Shown: positions 45,470 through 58,236, counted from the first letter of the stretch. The stretch: DNA of 64,000 nucleotides from Pictodentalium vernedei (GCA_031216915.1 CM062289.1:249979113-250043112), one strand, 5' to 3'. Made by a program: numbers and translations. Notes: generated by a model from the sequence alone, not told the origin.

Positions 45470-45930
45470 GATGGGCCTATCCATACCCCCGCCACCGTGA
45501 TTATTCTAAGATGAAAAGGGGCATAACTCTGGTAAAAAATTTGTTCGAAATTATAATCGCAGGTGCACAGGTTCCCATTGTAGTAAACATCCATATCAAC
45601 TTTTAAAGGAATCGAAGCATAAACATCTGAGAAAATCTCGAGACAAATTTTAGGCCTGCTTTTTCATGTCAAAAAGGGGCATAATCGTGGCAAAAATAAT
45701 CCGATCGAAACTGTAATCGCAGGTGCACAGGTTCCCATGGTGGTGAACATTCATACCAAGTTCCGAGCAGATTGGTCCATAAACGTCTAGACTAAGAGAG
45801 GCTCCGGGCATAATAATGTCTACGGACGGTTGGACGGACGGACGGACGGACGGACGGACGGACGGACGGACGGACGACAAGGTGATTCGAGTATACCCCC
45901 CAAACTCGTTGCGGGGGTATAATAACTTCA
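45470..45930. repeat. GGGGCATAA tandem pair with (GGAC)n and palindromic end
   Basis: Two units of about 160-180 bp begin AAAAGGGGCATAACTCTGG and AAAAAGGGGCATAATCGTGG. Both contain ATCGCAGGTGCACAGGTTCC and end near AAACATCYGAG / AAACGTCTAGA. A (GGAC)n run (about 45831-45874) and TATACCCCC...GGGGGTATA close the block. The style matches repeats common in bivalve and gastropod genomes. Confidence 0.78.
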
Positions 45931-46029
45931 CTTCAAAGGTGGTATGAACAACATCCACAGAATTTGAAACCTTTAAGTTGTGGTACCTACCGACACTTCA
46001 GAATAAAGTACAAATATGGGCTTCCAGCA

Positions 46030-46153
46030 CTCTACCTGTTAAACAAAGCGTAATGGGCTCTGTCATCCAAGACTCAATTTGTTAAATTCCTAGTTCCATT
46101 ATGGTAAAACTTTGGAGGTTGAAATTATTTTGACATCAATGTTCGGTGGGTTA
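46030..46153. mobile_element. Half copy of TTAA-type MITE, family D
   Basis: TTAAATTCCTAGTTCCATTA, GGAGGTTGAAATTATTTTGA and a tip before TTAA (46150-46153) match the right half of 59917-60122. The left half is not clear. Confidence 0.6.
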
Positions 46154-47690
46154 ACAACATATATTCAAATAGTCTCTATTTAATTTCTTAGTAAATCAAA
46201 TGATATTTTCAACTGGCAGCCTTCAGAATACAGGTTGAAATAGGAGTTGATCCACCTCATAACATTCATAATTGTAAAATATGGTATTACTGTTGCGCAT
46301 AGCGGCGAAATCAGACTGTAGTATTGAGTTCATCCATTCAGTGACAGATCCCCGTTTTAGTAGGAAACAAGGGAGAAACCATCTCAAAGACAGAAGTGTG
46401 TCTGTTCTCTTATTTGTTTATTTTAAAGAAAGTAATGCCCTGATGTTTGTCTTCTTCAACCATCACGCTAGTTCATTACAAATTAAATTTGATCTTTTGC
46501 CGGCAGTTGCACAGTGGTGTAATTTGTACTGCTAAATACACTAACTGGAAAACATTTCACTCCTGACTGTCCTCGTGTCGAATGTATTGGACTTAACCTT
46601 AATCTTTAAGCCTCATTAAATACTTTATTCTCAAAACATCAATGGACATATAGGACCTGTGCGAAGAGGATTTTTTTGCAGCACCGGCAAATGGGGAATA
46701 AAACTCATTCCCAAAGGCTTGTCCTCTGTTGACAGAGCCCGGGGTCCAGAAGCTAATGTTATTATGCTCAAACCGTCAACTCCCACCAGATGAACAATAT
46801 TATTTCAAAGAGCGCTTGTGTAATAGGGGTCTTTCTCGGCAGATATTCAAATATTGGTTGATCCTCCGATTTACTAAATGCATATAATTATATTGCTGTT
46901 TGACACTACAAGAACCCGATAAGTTTGAAAAGTGTTTTCGTAGATGATTTACAAGTAAAAGAATCCCACACAAAACATTGTGGGTTGATTGTTTAATGGC
47001 TACGTACTTACGGAAATACTTCTACACCACAAAAAAACGCACATGAGCTGTACACACATATTTTTTGAAACATAGGGCCTGTAGCTTAACTTCAGGCGAA
47101 GTAGCACGATCTCATTGTCAGTTTATATTTACGTAATTGACTTGAGTGGAAATAGAATGTTCAGAATACATTTTGTCTCATGAAACTGCAATAAATGGAG
47201 AGAGAACACAAAAATATAATCTATATATAATGCGGTGTGCGTTGTATTTATGTATACATGGATGTAACCACGACTCCTCCGAGACAGTTGGGGCCTCCAG
47301 GCTGAAATTGTCAAGGTTTGCCGAGGATATCTCGAAGAATCTGTTGCGCAATATATTTTGTCGTTAAAAGAAGGACTGTCGGAATGCCAGTTGCTTTCTC
47401 TTATTCATTCGATGAAACTGAAACTCCATCTCGCGAAGGCGAGTTCAATTGTGCGCGTCGGATATAGGATTCTGTGCACATAATATCGTCGATAATGTAA
47501 TAATAAAGTCTCCACTGAGGTCTAATATCCATTACAACATGTCACTGGACAGATCTGTTAATGAACTTACAGTGTTTCACTTCATTTCTGGGACTGAATT
47601 ACCAAATAAGAATTTTTAGTCCATGTGGACAACCATATGCTGTTTAATTAAATACAGCAAGTTTGTAGGAACGCAATCGCTACGAGCGCA
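46154..47690. other. No gene recognised
   Basis: Short ORFs of at most 85 codons, none with a recognisable motif. Confidence 0.45.
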
Positions 47691-47775
47691 ACACATTGTC
47701 CCCTGAGTTCCAATGTGTTCTATGTGCCAGGAGGCACATAGAACACATTGGAACTCAGGGGACGACATGTAGTGT
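47690..47775. repeat. Perfect 31-bp-arm hairpin with 4-nt spacer
   Basis: 47698-47728 and 47733-47763 are exact complements (GTCCCCTGAGTTCCAATGTG continuing to TATGTGCC) separated by AGGA. Outside, ACACATT and ATGTAGTGTG pair imperfectly, so this is the centre of a larger, decayed inverted repeat. Confidence 0.82.
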
Positions 47776-47965
47776 GTGGGAGCCTTCAGTCTCAAATGCA
47801 TTGCGATTTCTTTTTTTTGTTCCAGAAGATGGATTAGTAATTAATTTTTCCAACGAACTTGCTATAAAAATAGTTTCACACACGATATATTTATTGTTCT
47901 TATCCAACATATTGAGGTGCACTTGTGTGTTTCATTGTGATTTAACAGTTTCGATAGCCAAGGAT

Positions 47966-48085
47966 CAATAGTATAAAACTTTTACAATTGAATTTTCTAG
48001 AACTGTATTTTCTAGTTATGACTTTAAAAATGGATTGAAATGAACCATTAGCATTTTCAAAGATATGGCAATTTGCCAGTTACAT
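47966..48085 (+). mobile_element. Half copy of palindromic MITE, family P1
   Basis: AAAACTTTTACAATTGAATT, CTAGTTATGACTTTAAA, CCATTAGCATTTTCAAAGAT and GGCAATTTGCCAGTTAC match the left half of 34977-35198. Confidence 0.72.
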
Positions 48086-49022
48086 GAATTTGAAAAAGCG
48101 ACATGACCCACATGTTACTGGATTATTTCCGCAAAAATTAAAATTAATGAAATCAAGAGTATAATTTAGCTTATACCAAACACTGCACTCGTAGAAATAT
48201 CGACGTTTCCTTGTCTAGTCTGATTAGAGAAACTGGATGACGGGGCGAATTGGGATTTTTTGTGGAAGGAAGTGTACGATCTATGGAGTGTTCAGCCGAC
48301 ACTCAAAGAATATCGTCTGAACCCAGGTGCTATCGTATGTCTTACAACCTCACCCGAGTAATCCATATTTAATTTGAAGTGAATCTTTGTCCTCACTGGG
48401 TCAATGACTCTAACTATTAAAACAGTATTGATGGATAGCGCACTAATAATAATTTATTTACATTCTTAAAATAAGAATTTACTCACGCCAGCTGTTCTTG
48501 AATTCTATACATATATCATACAATTTGGAAACTTTATTGAACAGACAGTTCAAGCATGTTAGAGTCAACGTCGTATCATTTAGCGCGCGTGCACGCGTAT
48601 ATACTTGGACAATTGTCGACATAATTCATGCTGTATTCAATCCTCGGGAAGATTTAATTTACTTTTAAAAGCACAAAACGCAAAATCTCTTAATATGCCG
48701 AACAAATTTATGAAAATCGCTAATATTTCTAGTTGTTTTTCTTTTCTTCTTTTCGGTTTTATTTTGCTATACACGGTTTCTGTATTGTGCGGGGAAAATG
48801 TAATGTGATAAATATTTTTGCATTCATATAATTCTAAAGTATAACTCAAAAGTGAGTGCGTATCATTCCGACTTTGAAATCCAAAACCAGTTTTAAGTAA
48901 CAACCTATCCTGGGTTTCCAATTGAATTCATGAACACAAAATGGACACCTGTGAAAACTGGAACGAATACATGTAATTTTTCTTAATTTGAGTTTGCTTT
49001 CTTTTCTATTCTGAACATCGCT
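48086..49022. other. No gene recognised
   Basis: Short ORFs on both strands overlap at 48605-48921; none has a recognisable motif. Confidence 0.45.
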
Positions 49023-49261
49023 TTAACCCTTTGAACTCTTATGGTATCTTCCATGCCAGTTCAGTGGCGGCATTTCGAAGAGTCCATATTCATTATTTGG
49101 GGTAGACCAATCAATATTTTCAACGTGCAGCCTCGGGGCTGCACGTTGAAAATATTGATTAGTCTACTCCACACATTTACTGAACAGCCATCCTATTTAA
49201 TGACGTTATGACGTATTATGTCGTTGGCCGGGAAAAAGGTCGCTAGGATTCAAAGGGTTAA
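49023..49261. mobile_element. Complete TTAA-type MITE, family C (239 bp)
   Basis: TTAA at 49023-49026 and 49258-49261; tips CCCTTTGAACTC and GATTCAAAGGG. The centre repeats the ATCAATATTTTCAACGTGC palindrome of 21427-21666 around AGCCTCGGGGCT; outer parts are in the opposite orientation to that copy (CCATGCCAGTTC here, GGAACTGACATGG there). Confidence 0.87.
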
Positions 49262-51313
49262 ACCATACAAGCAAAACAATCTGTAATACATGTATATGCA
49301 CTATGTCGTTTGCTGAAGTGTTCTTGCAACAATGACAGGAAAACAATCCCACTAGAAGCAAACAGACTAGAAAGTTCGACCCAGTTTTTGTAGAAGAAAA
49401 TGGAAAACTGTTGGTTTTTGTTCCATTTGTCTACACTTTGATACTTTCATGGAATCGAACAACAGAATTAGTCTGCGACGTGTGCTCTCTTTATACTCGG
49501 CCTCATTAATTCGGCTTGAAAAACAGTTCGTGGATTATTTTATGTTAGAAAGACATCTAATCAGGTTTTTCTCATTTTTAAAGATACCGACGTTTCGGTC
49601 GCTAACCATTTCGGTCGCTAACAATTTTGATCAATTCGGCGTCCAGTCAGTGAGTTTCGGCGGCTAGCATTTTCGGTCGTTCGGTCAGTGAAGAAATGTC
49701 AAAAATAATTGACAACTGGCTGATGAAGTAATTTTATTCGCAGGATTTTTTTGTGACATAGACAACAACATAATGTAGCTTAGAGGCATCTATCTAGTTT
49801 ACAAAACGATACAAAATGGTTGACGTTTTGTGTTGAAATAATATTTAATATAATAACCTCATAATCACTTCTACACCCTTTTAATTTAATGGAATAAAAA
49901 AACCCTAGTGAACTATTACAATTCCTCCTGCTATTGTAAGTTTCTTCCAGGCGATATGCTTTAGTCCCAGCTAAACTAGAATGACACTGGACCAGACATA
50001 GAGCTCCGCCCAATACCATACTAGATTGAGTAACAAAGTGGATTGCCATAAAAAACAATTAATAAAAAATTGATTAATATTATCCTGTTATTTTCATCGA
50101 CCTAAGCGTTTTGAAATTTATGCTTACTTTATACCTTCAATCCAAATGTTTTTTTCAGAAAATGAAATAATCCTATATTTGAAGAAAATATGTTCTTTTT
50201 TATTAGAAACACAGATGGGTTAATGGGATATTAACACGCAACCCTGTCCTTAAAAAATTCCCAAACCCCTTCATGCTCTCCCCTACAATACGTCCCGCTT
50301 CCGCTGTCGCTTTCCGAGCCTTTCCATGGCTCTGTCTTTGGAAGAATTATCACCGGGCGTAATTGCATAGGAGGTTTCGACTTGTTATGTCTTCACTGCA
50401 ATTAATTGGTCACTACAATGACAGCACTCACTTCGAATTAAATATATTCTTTTGAGAAGCATCACATTTGATTTTCAGTGTTCACTGTTTCAAAGACAAA
50501 AGCATTTAACTTATTGTTGTATTAAAAGTTTGTTTTGTCTGCAAATGACAACTATTTTTTAATGGCTACGCTTAAGGGGTCGTCCAACCTAACTTTGGTC
50601 AAATTTCAGAAACTTTTTTCCGAAGTCTAAATGACTAGAGAGAAATAACCTTAGTACATTATATGCCGAAATGTTTGACAGGAAACATAGAACATGTGGA
50701 AACTGAAATTTGCTATGGAACTGTTGTCGGGTGGTTGAGGGCACTGCCTGAAAATCTGCTATGTCATAATAAACTTCCTTAAAAAACTCAATCGTTGTAT
50801 TTTGCAATCTTTCCAGTACAGACTCGGAATTTTTTTTTGTCATTCATGAGAAGAATGAACGGTAAGACTAATCCCAATCCGTGTAGTATCTACAATTCCC
50901 AAATGCTGTCATTTTGTTTTTGTTTTGATGAAGAAAGTTCAGTAGGGGTCAATTCCATACTGTTCATAGCAACAGGTATGGAGGCACCAGTTACTTTATG
51001 AATAAAAATGAAAACTGTGCAGTGTGAACATTTTCTAGTAATTATACCTCATAATTCTGTTGAAGATGGATTAATATTCGTGGCAAATTCACAAAAATGA
51101 TTTAATTGATAAACTACAGAAAAAAACTATCCTAATTTATTTATTGGTATCATGTGTGTCCTTTCTCGCATTTATTTATGACACAGAAATTTAATTGCAT
51201 AAAAAAGTGAACTATACCAACGAAGATTGGATCAATCATCAATATTAATAATCCCACATTAAAAAACATTGTATCCACCAACTGATTTGGTTTAGAATGT
51301 GTGACTGTTCATT
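49262..51313. other. No gene recognised
   Basis: A patch near 49588-49680 repeats TTTCGGTCGCTAAC and related words. ORFs of at most 92 codons are unrecognised. Confidence 0.45.
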
Positions 51314-51349
51314 CTATGCTTTACTTACTTACTTATCCTCTTCGCTCCT

Positions 51350-53453
51350 TCTGGAGAATAAGTCTCGATAACATGCCTCCATCCAACACGGTCTTTTGCC
51401 TTGGCCTCTGCCTCGTTCCAGGTGGTTCCCGTCTCTCTAAGTTCTGACTCCGCTGTTCTGCGCCAGGTGTTTTTTTGGTCTGCCTCTTGGCCTCTTTCTT
51501 TGTCGGGTTCATCTCAGAGCAACCTTTGCTATGTTTGATGTTGGCATCCTGAGCACATGACCTAACCATTTCATCCGTCTCTGCTTGATTTCTTCCACGA
51601 TACAGGTGGCTTGGCTGAACTGAAGGAGGTCTTTGTTTGAAATCTTGTTTGGCCAGAATATTCTTTTGATCTTCCTAAAGCACCCATGGTGGAAACTAGA
51701 CATTGTTTCTAAAATCAGTCTTGGAGACCCCTCAGCACTCACTTCATAGAGAAAGATGGCCTTCACATTGCTGTTATAGATGCGGATTTTGGTCTTGCGG
51801 CTGTGTTGCTTGGATTTCCATATGAATCTTAGCTGCTGATATGCTCTTCTTGCCTTTGCCAATCTGTTCCTGATGTCGTTTTTGGCAGCATCTTCTGTGC
51901 TAATGACTGGTCCCAAGTAGATGAATTCACTGACCCGTTTGATGTTAGTCGCTTCAATATTGATGTCGACATTGTTGGTGGTATTTATACGCATTTCTTG
52001 GGTCTTGGCTGTGTTAATATTTAGCCCAATCTGACTAGCACAATGGTTCAGACTGTTTGACTTGGCTTGGATATGGTCGTATTTGGAGGATAGAAGGACA
52101 ATGTCGTCGGCAAAATCCAGATCTTCTAAAGATGAGAATAGGGTCCATTTGATGCCTCTAGCTTGGTCATTTGTAGTGTTTTTCATTACCCTGTCAAGAG
52201 CAATAAGGAAAAGCATTGGTGATATGATGCAGTCTTGTCGTACTCCAGACTCGGCAGCAAACTATTATGTGAGGTTATTGTTGAGGATCACAGCACATTC
52301 AAAATCTGTGTAAAAGCAGCTAACAAAAGGGACAAGTATTCCATAGGACTCGAGGAACTTCCACAAGCTGTCGCTATGTACGCCGTCGAATGCTTTCTTG
52401 AAATCAATGGAATTGATGTACAGTGGTGCCTTCCATTCAAGGCTCTGCTCGATGATGTTCCTCAGAGTGGATATCCGGTCAATACATCTTTTTCTGAAGC
52501 CAACTTGTTCAGATCTGAGCATGGGGTCCAGAGTGCTATCAATCCTGTTAAGGAGTATCCTACAGAACACCTTGTTCGGTAGGGATAGCAGATTAATGCT
52601 CCTCCAATTGTCGCAGTCCCCAAGGTCGCCATTCTGTGGGATCTTGTCCATAAGGCCCTTGCACCAATCCTTGGTAATCCTTTCTCCCATCTACATGTTG
52701 TCAAAGAGGGTGGTAAGCACGTCTACTGCAGTATCGGGAGCTTTTCCTAACTTCATGGACTTGATGGCCTTGATGACTTCTGTCTTTGTTGGTGAATTTG
52801 TGTTGATGTTAAGTTCATCACCTTTAGGTGTTTCTCTCAGTGGGACTTTAGGGTCTGGTCTGTTTAGCACTGATTTGAAATGCTCTACCCAGCGAGTTCC
52901 TTGTTCCTTTTCTGTAGCAATTATTTTCCCAGCCAGGTGGTCGATTCCGTTGACCACTTAGCTCTGTCGTGATCTTGTACACCATGCTCAGGTTACCATG
53001 AGCTGCTGCAGTTTCAGCTTCCTGACACTTTTCTTAAGAGATGATCTTTTGTCCTTTCTTGCACTCTGTTTGACCTCTTTGTCCTTATTGTGGTACTCTC
53101 TCTGAGGCTGTTCTTTCAGTCTGGGTGATCTTGTGTTCAGAAACCTTTTCTTTGATCTTAGCCCTTTCTTCAAGTGCTTTCCACGTCCTCTCTGTTGTCC
53201 ATTCTTTGTTGTTTCTGTTGCGGTATCCAATGGCCTTTTCGCTTATCTCGCTATATGTCTTCGTGATGTTTTGCCATTTCTGTTCTATCAGGTTTTCTGA
53301 TTCGGGGTCTTCTTCTAGTACTTTGAACCTATTTCTCAGTTCGACGATGAACTTCTGTCTAACTTGGTGTTCCTTCAGGCGGTTGATGTTGATGCATTTT
53401 CTTGCTGTCTCTTCCGTTTGTATTTTCTTCAGCTTCAGTCGTATCCTCGACAC
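51350..53453 (-). pseudogene. LINE linker, reverse transcriptase and C-terminal region, broken
   Basis: After a charged linker (53085-53453), the RT region shows NWRSINLLSLPNKVFCRILL, SEQVGFRKR, the motif A block IDFKKAFD, motif B as GVRQDCIISP (normally GVRQGC..SP) and motif C as FADDIVLL. A C-terminal block follows with RRMKWLGHVLRM, GRPKKT and TWRRTAESELRETGTTW. The catalytic DD of FADD and the D of motif A survive. At least three frame changes (near 52960, 52265 and 51540) and stops disable it. Order and content fit the EN-RT protein of invertebrate LINEs. Confidence 0.92.
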
Positions 53454-53459
53454 TATGAG

Positions 53460-54106
53460 TGGTGATCACTGTTTACATCTGTTCCTCTGTATGCTCTGAT
53501 GTCCAATAATGAGCGTCGCCACTTGACATTGAAGATGATGTGGTCGATTTGGTTTTCATCTCTGCCATTTTGTGACTGCCATGTTATTTTGTGAATACTT
53601 CTATGCTTAAAGATTATTCTACCAATTACTAGACCATGGGTTGATTACAGGTCTGCAAGTCTCATACCATTTTCATGCATGGCTCCATAGCCCTCTTTAC
53701 CCATACTTCTCTCGTGGCCTGTGTTATCACTGCCAACTTTGTCATATTGCTCTCCTGTGATGAGAAGTAGGTCATGTTGTGGTGTTTTGCTGATCTGTGT
53801 CTGCAGGGATTCATAGCAGGCATCCTTGACGTTTTCGTCCGCATCACTAGTTGGTGCATAGCATTGGATCATATTGGTTTTGCAATAGCCTGAGTTGAAT
53901 CGTGCTATGCGATGGTTGACTGGCTCCCATTCCGTCGAGGAATTTGCACTTGTCTTGTTCATAATAACACTCCCCCTGTGTGTATATCATCATTTCTGCC
54001 AGAGTAAATAATACTGTATTTGTCTTTGGTTGTTAGCGTTGCTGATCCTGTCCATCTGCGCTCACTCACGCCAAGTATTCCAAGCTTGTATCTTTCCATC
54101 TCCCTT
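53460..54106 (-). pseudogene. LINE apurinic-like endonuclease domain, broken
   Basis: The translation starts at MERYKLGILGVSERRWTGSA (54106), shifts frame near 53960, continues with RIARFNSGYCKTNMIQCYAP and KVGSDNTGHERSMGKEG, then after another shift ENQIDHIIFNVKWRRSLLD and TDVNSDHHS. These are successive landmarks of LINE APE domains. The usual GDxNAKxG active-site segment is degraded to GEQYDKVG, while the terminal SDHH is kept. The domain would nick target DNA in an active element; here it is inactive, and its extreme N-terminus is missing because of 5' truncation. Confidence 0.88.
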
Positions 54107-54129
54107 ATGACCTGTGCTATGCTTTACTT

Positions 54130-54676
54130 TGCATAATTTGTTTTGAAACTATCGTCCTCCTGTAGTACGTTTTTGGGAAGGTGGACTGTTATCAGAACCG
54201 GCCGATTTTACAACAATAATAGCTTATTCCTTGATTGAATCCAATTTGATAGGTGGTCAGTGAAAGACGTGAACAAAACCACGATTATTTCGGTAAATGA
54301 TTTCATTTATCTGTAATTTCTTAAGCGTTCGGACCTCATTTCGGTAATCTAACGGTTCTAACCACGAGGGACTGTTGATGTTGTGGCTGCTATATTGACC
54401 TGCGATTTCGGTGGCACCGATTTCATATTGCAAGGCTTTAGCGATAAGATCGGTGTTGATCGATTTAACACTGAATGTAATTGCGTTGCAAAGAAAGTTA
54501 ACAGTACGATGTTTCCAAATTTCATTGAAGATGGACAGCTAAAAGCGTTGTCCTCTCATTTTGAAATCAACTGAGTAGTAGACAAACATGGAAATGTAAA
54601 CAGGATGTTGCGTTAAATTTTGCTCGGCCTTCAATCAAATGATATTTTCGTACAAACACAAGTATGACGATTACCA
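54130..54676. other. No gene recognised
   Basis: One 63-codon ORF without motif; no repeat identified. Confidence 0.4.
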
Positions 54677-54926
54677 TTAACCCTTTACCTAACATGAAAA
54701 GCAGACGACACTTGCCAAAAAAATTCTTGTACAACTAATTTTTTTCATTTGTGTCTCAAAAACATAGGTTATGAACCCTCATTGGAACGAGCTCGACGAG
54801 CTCGTTCCAATGAGGGGTCATAACCTATGTTTTTGAGACAAAAAATGAAAAAATAATGAAAATTCACTGGCGATTTTTGCGACTGTCGCTGGCCGGTTTT
54901 GGCCGTTACGTTGGGTAAAGGGTTAA
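54677..54926 (+). mobile_element. Complete TTAA-type MITE, subfamily B (250 bp)
   Basis: TTAA at 54677-54680 and 54923-54926; tips CCCTTTACCTAACATG and CGTTGGGTAAAGGG. The core palindrome is intact, with AAAAACATAGGTTATG arms. Same orientation as 10100-10349. Confidence 0.9.
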
Positions 54927-55579
54927 TGTTTGTGTGGATATATTTTTGTTTTGAAACCTATTTATCCAGTTCAATATTTTAAGTATTGACAACAACTAAA
55001 TTATAATATTACGAAACAGAGGCTTAGTGATCCATTTCTAAAAATGGCACCCCGGATAAAGAAATTAAAAAGTTGTCCTGCAGTTTCGACTTTATCTCGC
55101 ATTACTGGGATGGGCAGTGTACCCCCCCCCCACACCCCACCCCGAATGTATTAAGTGTTTTCAGTTCCATCTCCTTGCAGATTTGAGAAGAGTGTGGCCG
55201 TTTCTGCAGTTGGCAGATCTTTGAAAAGAATATTTTTCTCAGGTTCACGATTTGCCTTATATGTCTTATATGGTAACAAGCCGTGTCATGTGACCGATTT
55301 CCCGGCATGGTTTTCAAATGGAACCTTATTACTTTTCCGTGCATTTTTCTTTGGGGCGTTTGTAACACACCGCTTTCTACGAGTCTTGAGTTCGAAGTCA
55401 TTTATTTGAAACCTTGTCATTGGAACTAAGGATCTATTCGCAATTTTTGCAATTCGATACTTATGCCATTGGAAGCTAGTCTGTCGGCAAAATTGTAAAA
55501 TTTATTCTTTCCGTGAAAAATGAATATATTCCACTTTCTTCTACTCTAGTCACTATTTTGATATATAATATGATTTTGT
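54927..55579. other. No gene recognised
   Basis: A poly-C tract at about 55122-55130 and ORFs of up to 99 codons on both strands of 55102-55409, which overlap and have no recognisable domain. Confidence 0.4.
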
Positions 55580-55832
55580 TTAACACTTTACCCAACGTAA
55601 CGGCCAAATCCGGCCAGCGCTATTCTCAAAAATCGACAATTAATTTTCATTATTTTTTTCATTTTTTTGTCTCAAAAACATAGGTTATTACCCCTCATTG
55701 GAACGAGCTCGTCGAGCTCGTTCCAATGAGGGATCATAACCTATGTTTTTGAGACAAAAAATGAAAAACATTAGTTATTCAAGAATTTTTTTTGCAAGTG
55801 TCGTCTGCTTTTCATTTTAGGTAAAGGGTTAA
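55580..55832 (-). mobile_element. Complete TTAA-type MITE, subfamily B (253 bp)
   Basis: TTAA at 55580-55583 and 55829-55832; left tip CACTTTACCCAACG, right tip TTAGGTAAAGGG. Intact core and arms, reversed relative to the copy 650 bp upstream; the two form a head-to-head pair. Confidence 0.9.
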
Positions 55833-58236
55833 TTCTTTTATCAGTATTTTGGGCATTGGTGAACATTTCAAAAAAATTCCCAAAGTTTTGTTTAAAAACT
55901 TATATTTGCAAACCAAAAAAATCAGCTTTTTGGACGAAACGCCCGGGCCGAGCTGGTTTTGAGACGAGTTGCTTCGGAACCAACTCGAAGTATAACAGTA
56001 AAATACCATTTTATATTCTGTTGCTTTCTTCTTGTAACTTTAATTCAACGGATATCACAGTTCAAGTGTGTATCAAATCGGTATTTCACTCACATCGTTG
56101 ACCCTGCCCCACAAGAGTTTTCACCATGTAGCATTTCTGCTACAAACTTTGTAGAAGCCTATTCCGACAGTTACCTCTGTTTTTACCTCATATTGTTCAG
56201 AGCACAAAGTTCATTAGACCACTTCAAAACACGTCAATTCACCCTTTCTCTATGGAGTCAAACGATAATTCGTCAACTGGATTTTAGAGCTCTCGAAAGG
56301 CTTAGAGCTACAGCCTGCAACTTCCTACTTCCTTACTCGTTAAAGCTGACCCTGATACAATGACTCTTTCCTAAGACACGCCTTGTGAGTTGTAACGTCC
56401 ACTCCCACCTGAAGGCGTTTGACATCCCAGAGTGCCCACTCTGCACATTCCTCCCCTATATATATATTTATACCATGTTTGCCTATTCTACTATATATAA
56501 AAAGCCTATGACATAAATTTTAGCTTTACACACTAACCGTGGTGATCACGTCAGCAATGGGATTTCAATAGTTAAAATTTACACCTTCAGTGGAACTACA
56601 TCCAAGTTGACCTTTGGTGACATCGACCTTAATGCGAACTTGTCTAAATTTATCGCTCGTCGCCTCGCGAAGAGTGAAATGAAAGTGGCGATTATTTATT
56701 CCGTTTTTAAGTGAGTTTACCCCATAAGTCACCAACAATTTATTGTCTCATTTTAATAAAGCATCCATAACTCGAAATAGTATGTTATTATGTTATTAAA
56801 ATGAAAAAGGCCCCGTTTCCTTTTCCATTTAGTTTTGGAGATAAAATTGACAGCGGAAGTACCGCCCACCGATGCTCATGTAAACAAAAACAGATTCGCA
56901 TGCATGCTCGTCTGCTGCTCAGTAAAATCGAGAGAAAATAATAGGGACTCGTAATAATCTGACGATCATGGTATAAATAAAATATAGCCAAAGTAGATTG
57001 GTGTACCAAATGTTCACCACTCGTGGTGAAGTGGTGTGAACATTTGGTACACCCAGCTATTATGGGTATATTCTATATATGCACTAACTTTTACAGGCGA
57101 TAAATTGAAAGTCGATTTGCTGTTCGAAGTTTTTTCGTGTTCGCAAAAAGGGGCGTATTTAATTAAACATGGGTTCATGAAGTGTTACTTGACACTCTCC
57201 TTGATGTTTTGACATAAATCCGCGGTGCTTGTTTGGGGATTTTACGAAATCTGTCTAGTTTGATAAATGCCATTTTAATATAAATTGCCTATCTATAAAT
57301 AAAACGATTTCAATTATCGTTATGTGAATACACAAAGACAGCTCTCATCCTTAATTTAACCCTTTCAACATTGATGTGCTGAATGGTATCGTGTCATACA
57401 ATACTGTATATTCCCAAATGGTCGAATCCATTTGTGGGGAGGTTCAATAATAATTAAATCCTACAGCTCTGATCCTCACAACCGATTTATTGTCTATTGT
57501 GTTATCTACTCGTCAACAGACAGAATTTTCTCCACGCAAAAATTTATGCACACCGTGTCGAAAGAGTAAGGAAATAATTGTGGTTTTAGCAAAATTTTAA
57601 ATCAAGCATCATGCATTAGGATCAATATTTCGCATTTTTCTGGTCTCCACTGACTAGTTAGACAGAACACCAAAAAATACACCATTCTCTTACGAAATGG
57701 GGCTATTTTATATCAGTTACACGTCGCTAAGCTTTAACTTCTCGATCGATAGACAGATAGATTCGCTACAAATGACTTCTCCAGAAATAATAGATCTTTC
57801 GTACTGAAACCCAGCTCAAGATTTTCCATATTAGTTTGTACGTTTTTCACACCAAACATTTTCGCCACTTCTTCATTAAAAACTAGAATTTTATCCTTAG
57901 TATTTGCTAAGAAACGAAGTTTAAGGTGCTTCGTTAACAATAACACTCATAAACTGAACTATGAAAATAAAACAGAATTGTGTTCCCTAAGTCAGAAGCT
58001 TATTCGAAGTCCAAATTCTTTGTTGACTTAATATATTCAGCCAACTATTTCTGTCTATTAGTACTGGACCTGTGAGATAAAATTCCCATTCCGTACATGT
58101 TGACCATGTTTTCCACAAGAATACCTCATTCACCTCATCTCTACATTATTCAAATCCTTTCAGGATGTCATTTGTTTCATTACTGGTTCTTTTTCTCAAC
58201 TTCTAACGTCATGTCGTCACACGCTCATCGTCGCGT
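55833..58236. other. No gene recognised; unassigned ORFs
   Basis: The longest frame (55959-56363, 134 codons, plus) contains no recognisable motif and is partly overlapped by another frame. Apart from the hairpin at 57.0 kb no structure was found. Confidence 0.4.
56998..57055. repeat. Hairpin with 23-bp arms
   Basis: GGTGTACCAAATGTTCACCAC and GTGGTGTGAACATTTGGTAC pair around CTCGTGGTGAA; one arm has a two-base insertion. Confidence 0.7.

Larger units (their letters stand above)
51327..54116 (-). mobile_element. 5'-truncated APE-type LINE with 13-bp target duplication
   Basis: The minus strand runs from a truncated endonuclease (54116) to a (AAGT)n tail (about 51327-51337). CTATGCTTTACTT occurs at 51314-51326 and again at 54117-54129, a 13-bp duplication that brackets the insertion. 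The protein ends GWRHVIETYSPEGAKRIS with a stop immediately before the tail, so there is almost no 3' UTR and the tail is a short tandem repeat, as in RTE-like LINEs. Several frameshifts and stops make it inactive. Clade assignment needs a tree. Confidence 0.92.

Noticed and set aside
55959-56363. 134-codon open frame, plus strand
   Set aside because: No domain, no splice or promoter context I could support, and another overlapping frame is open as well.
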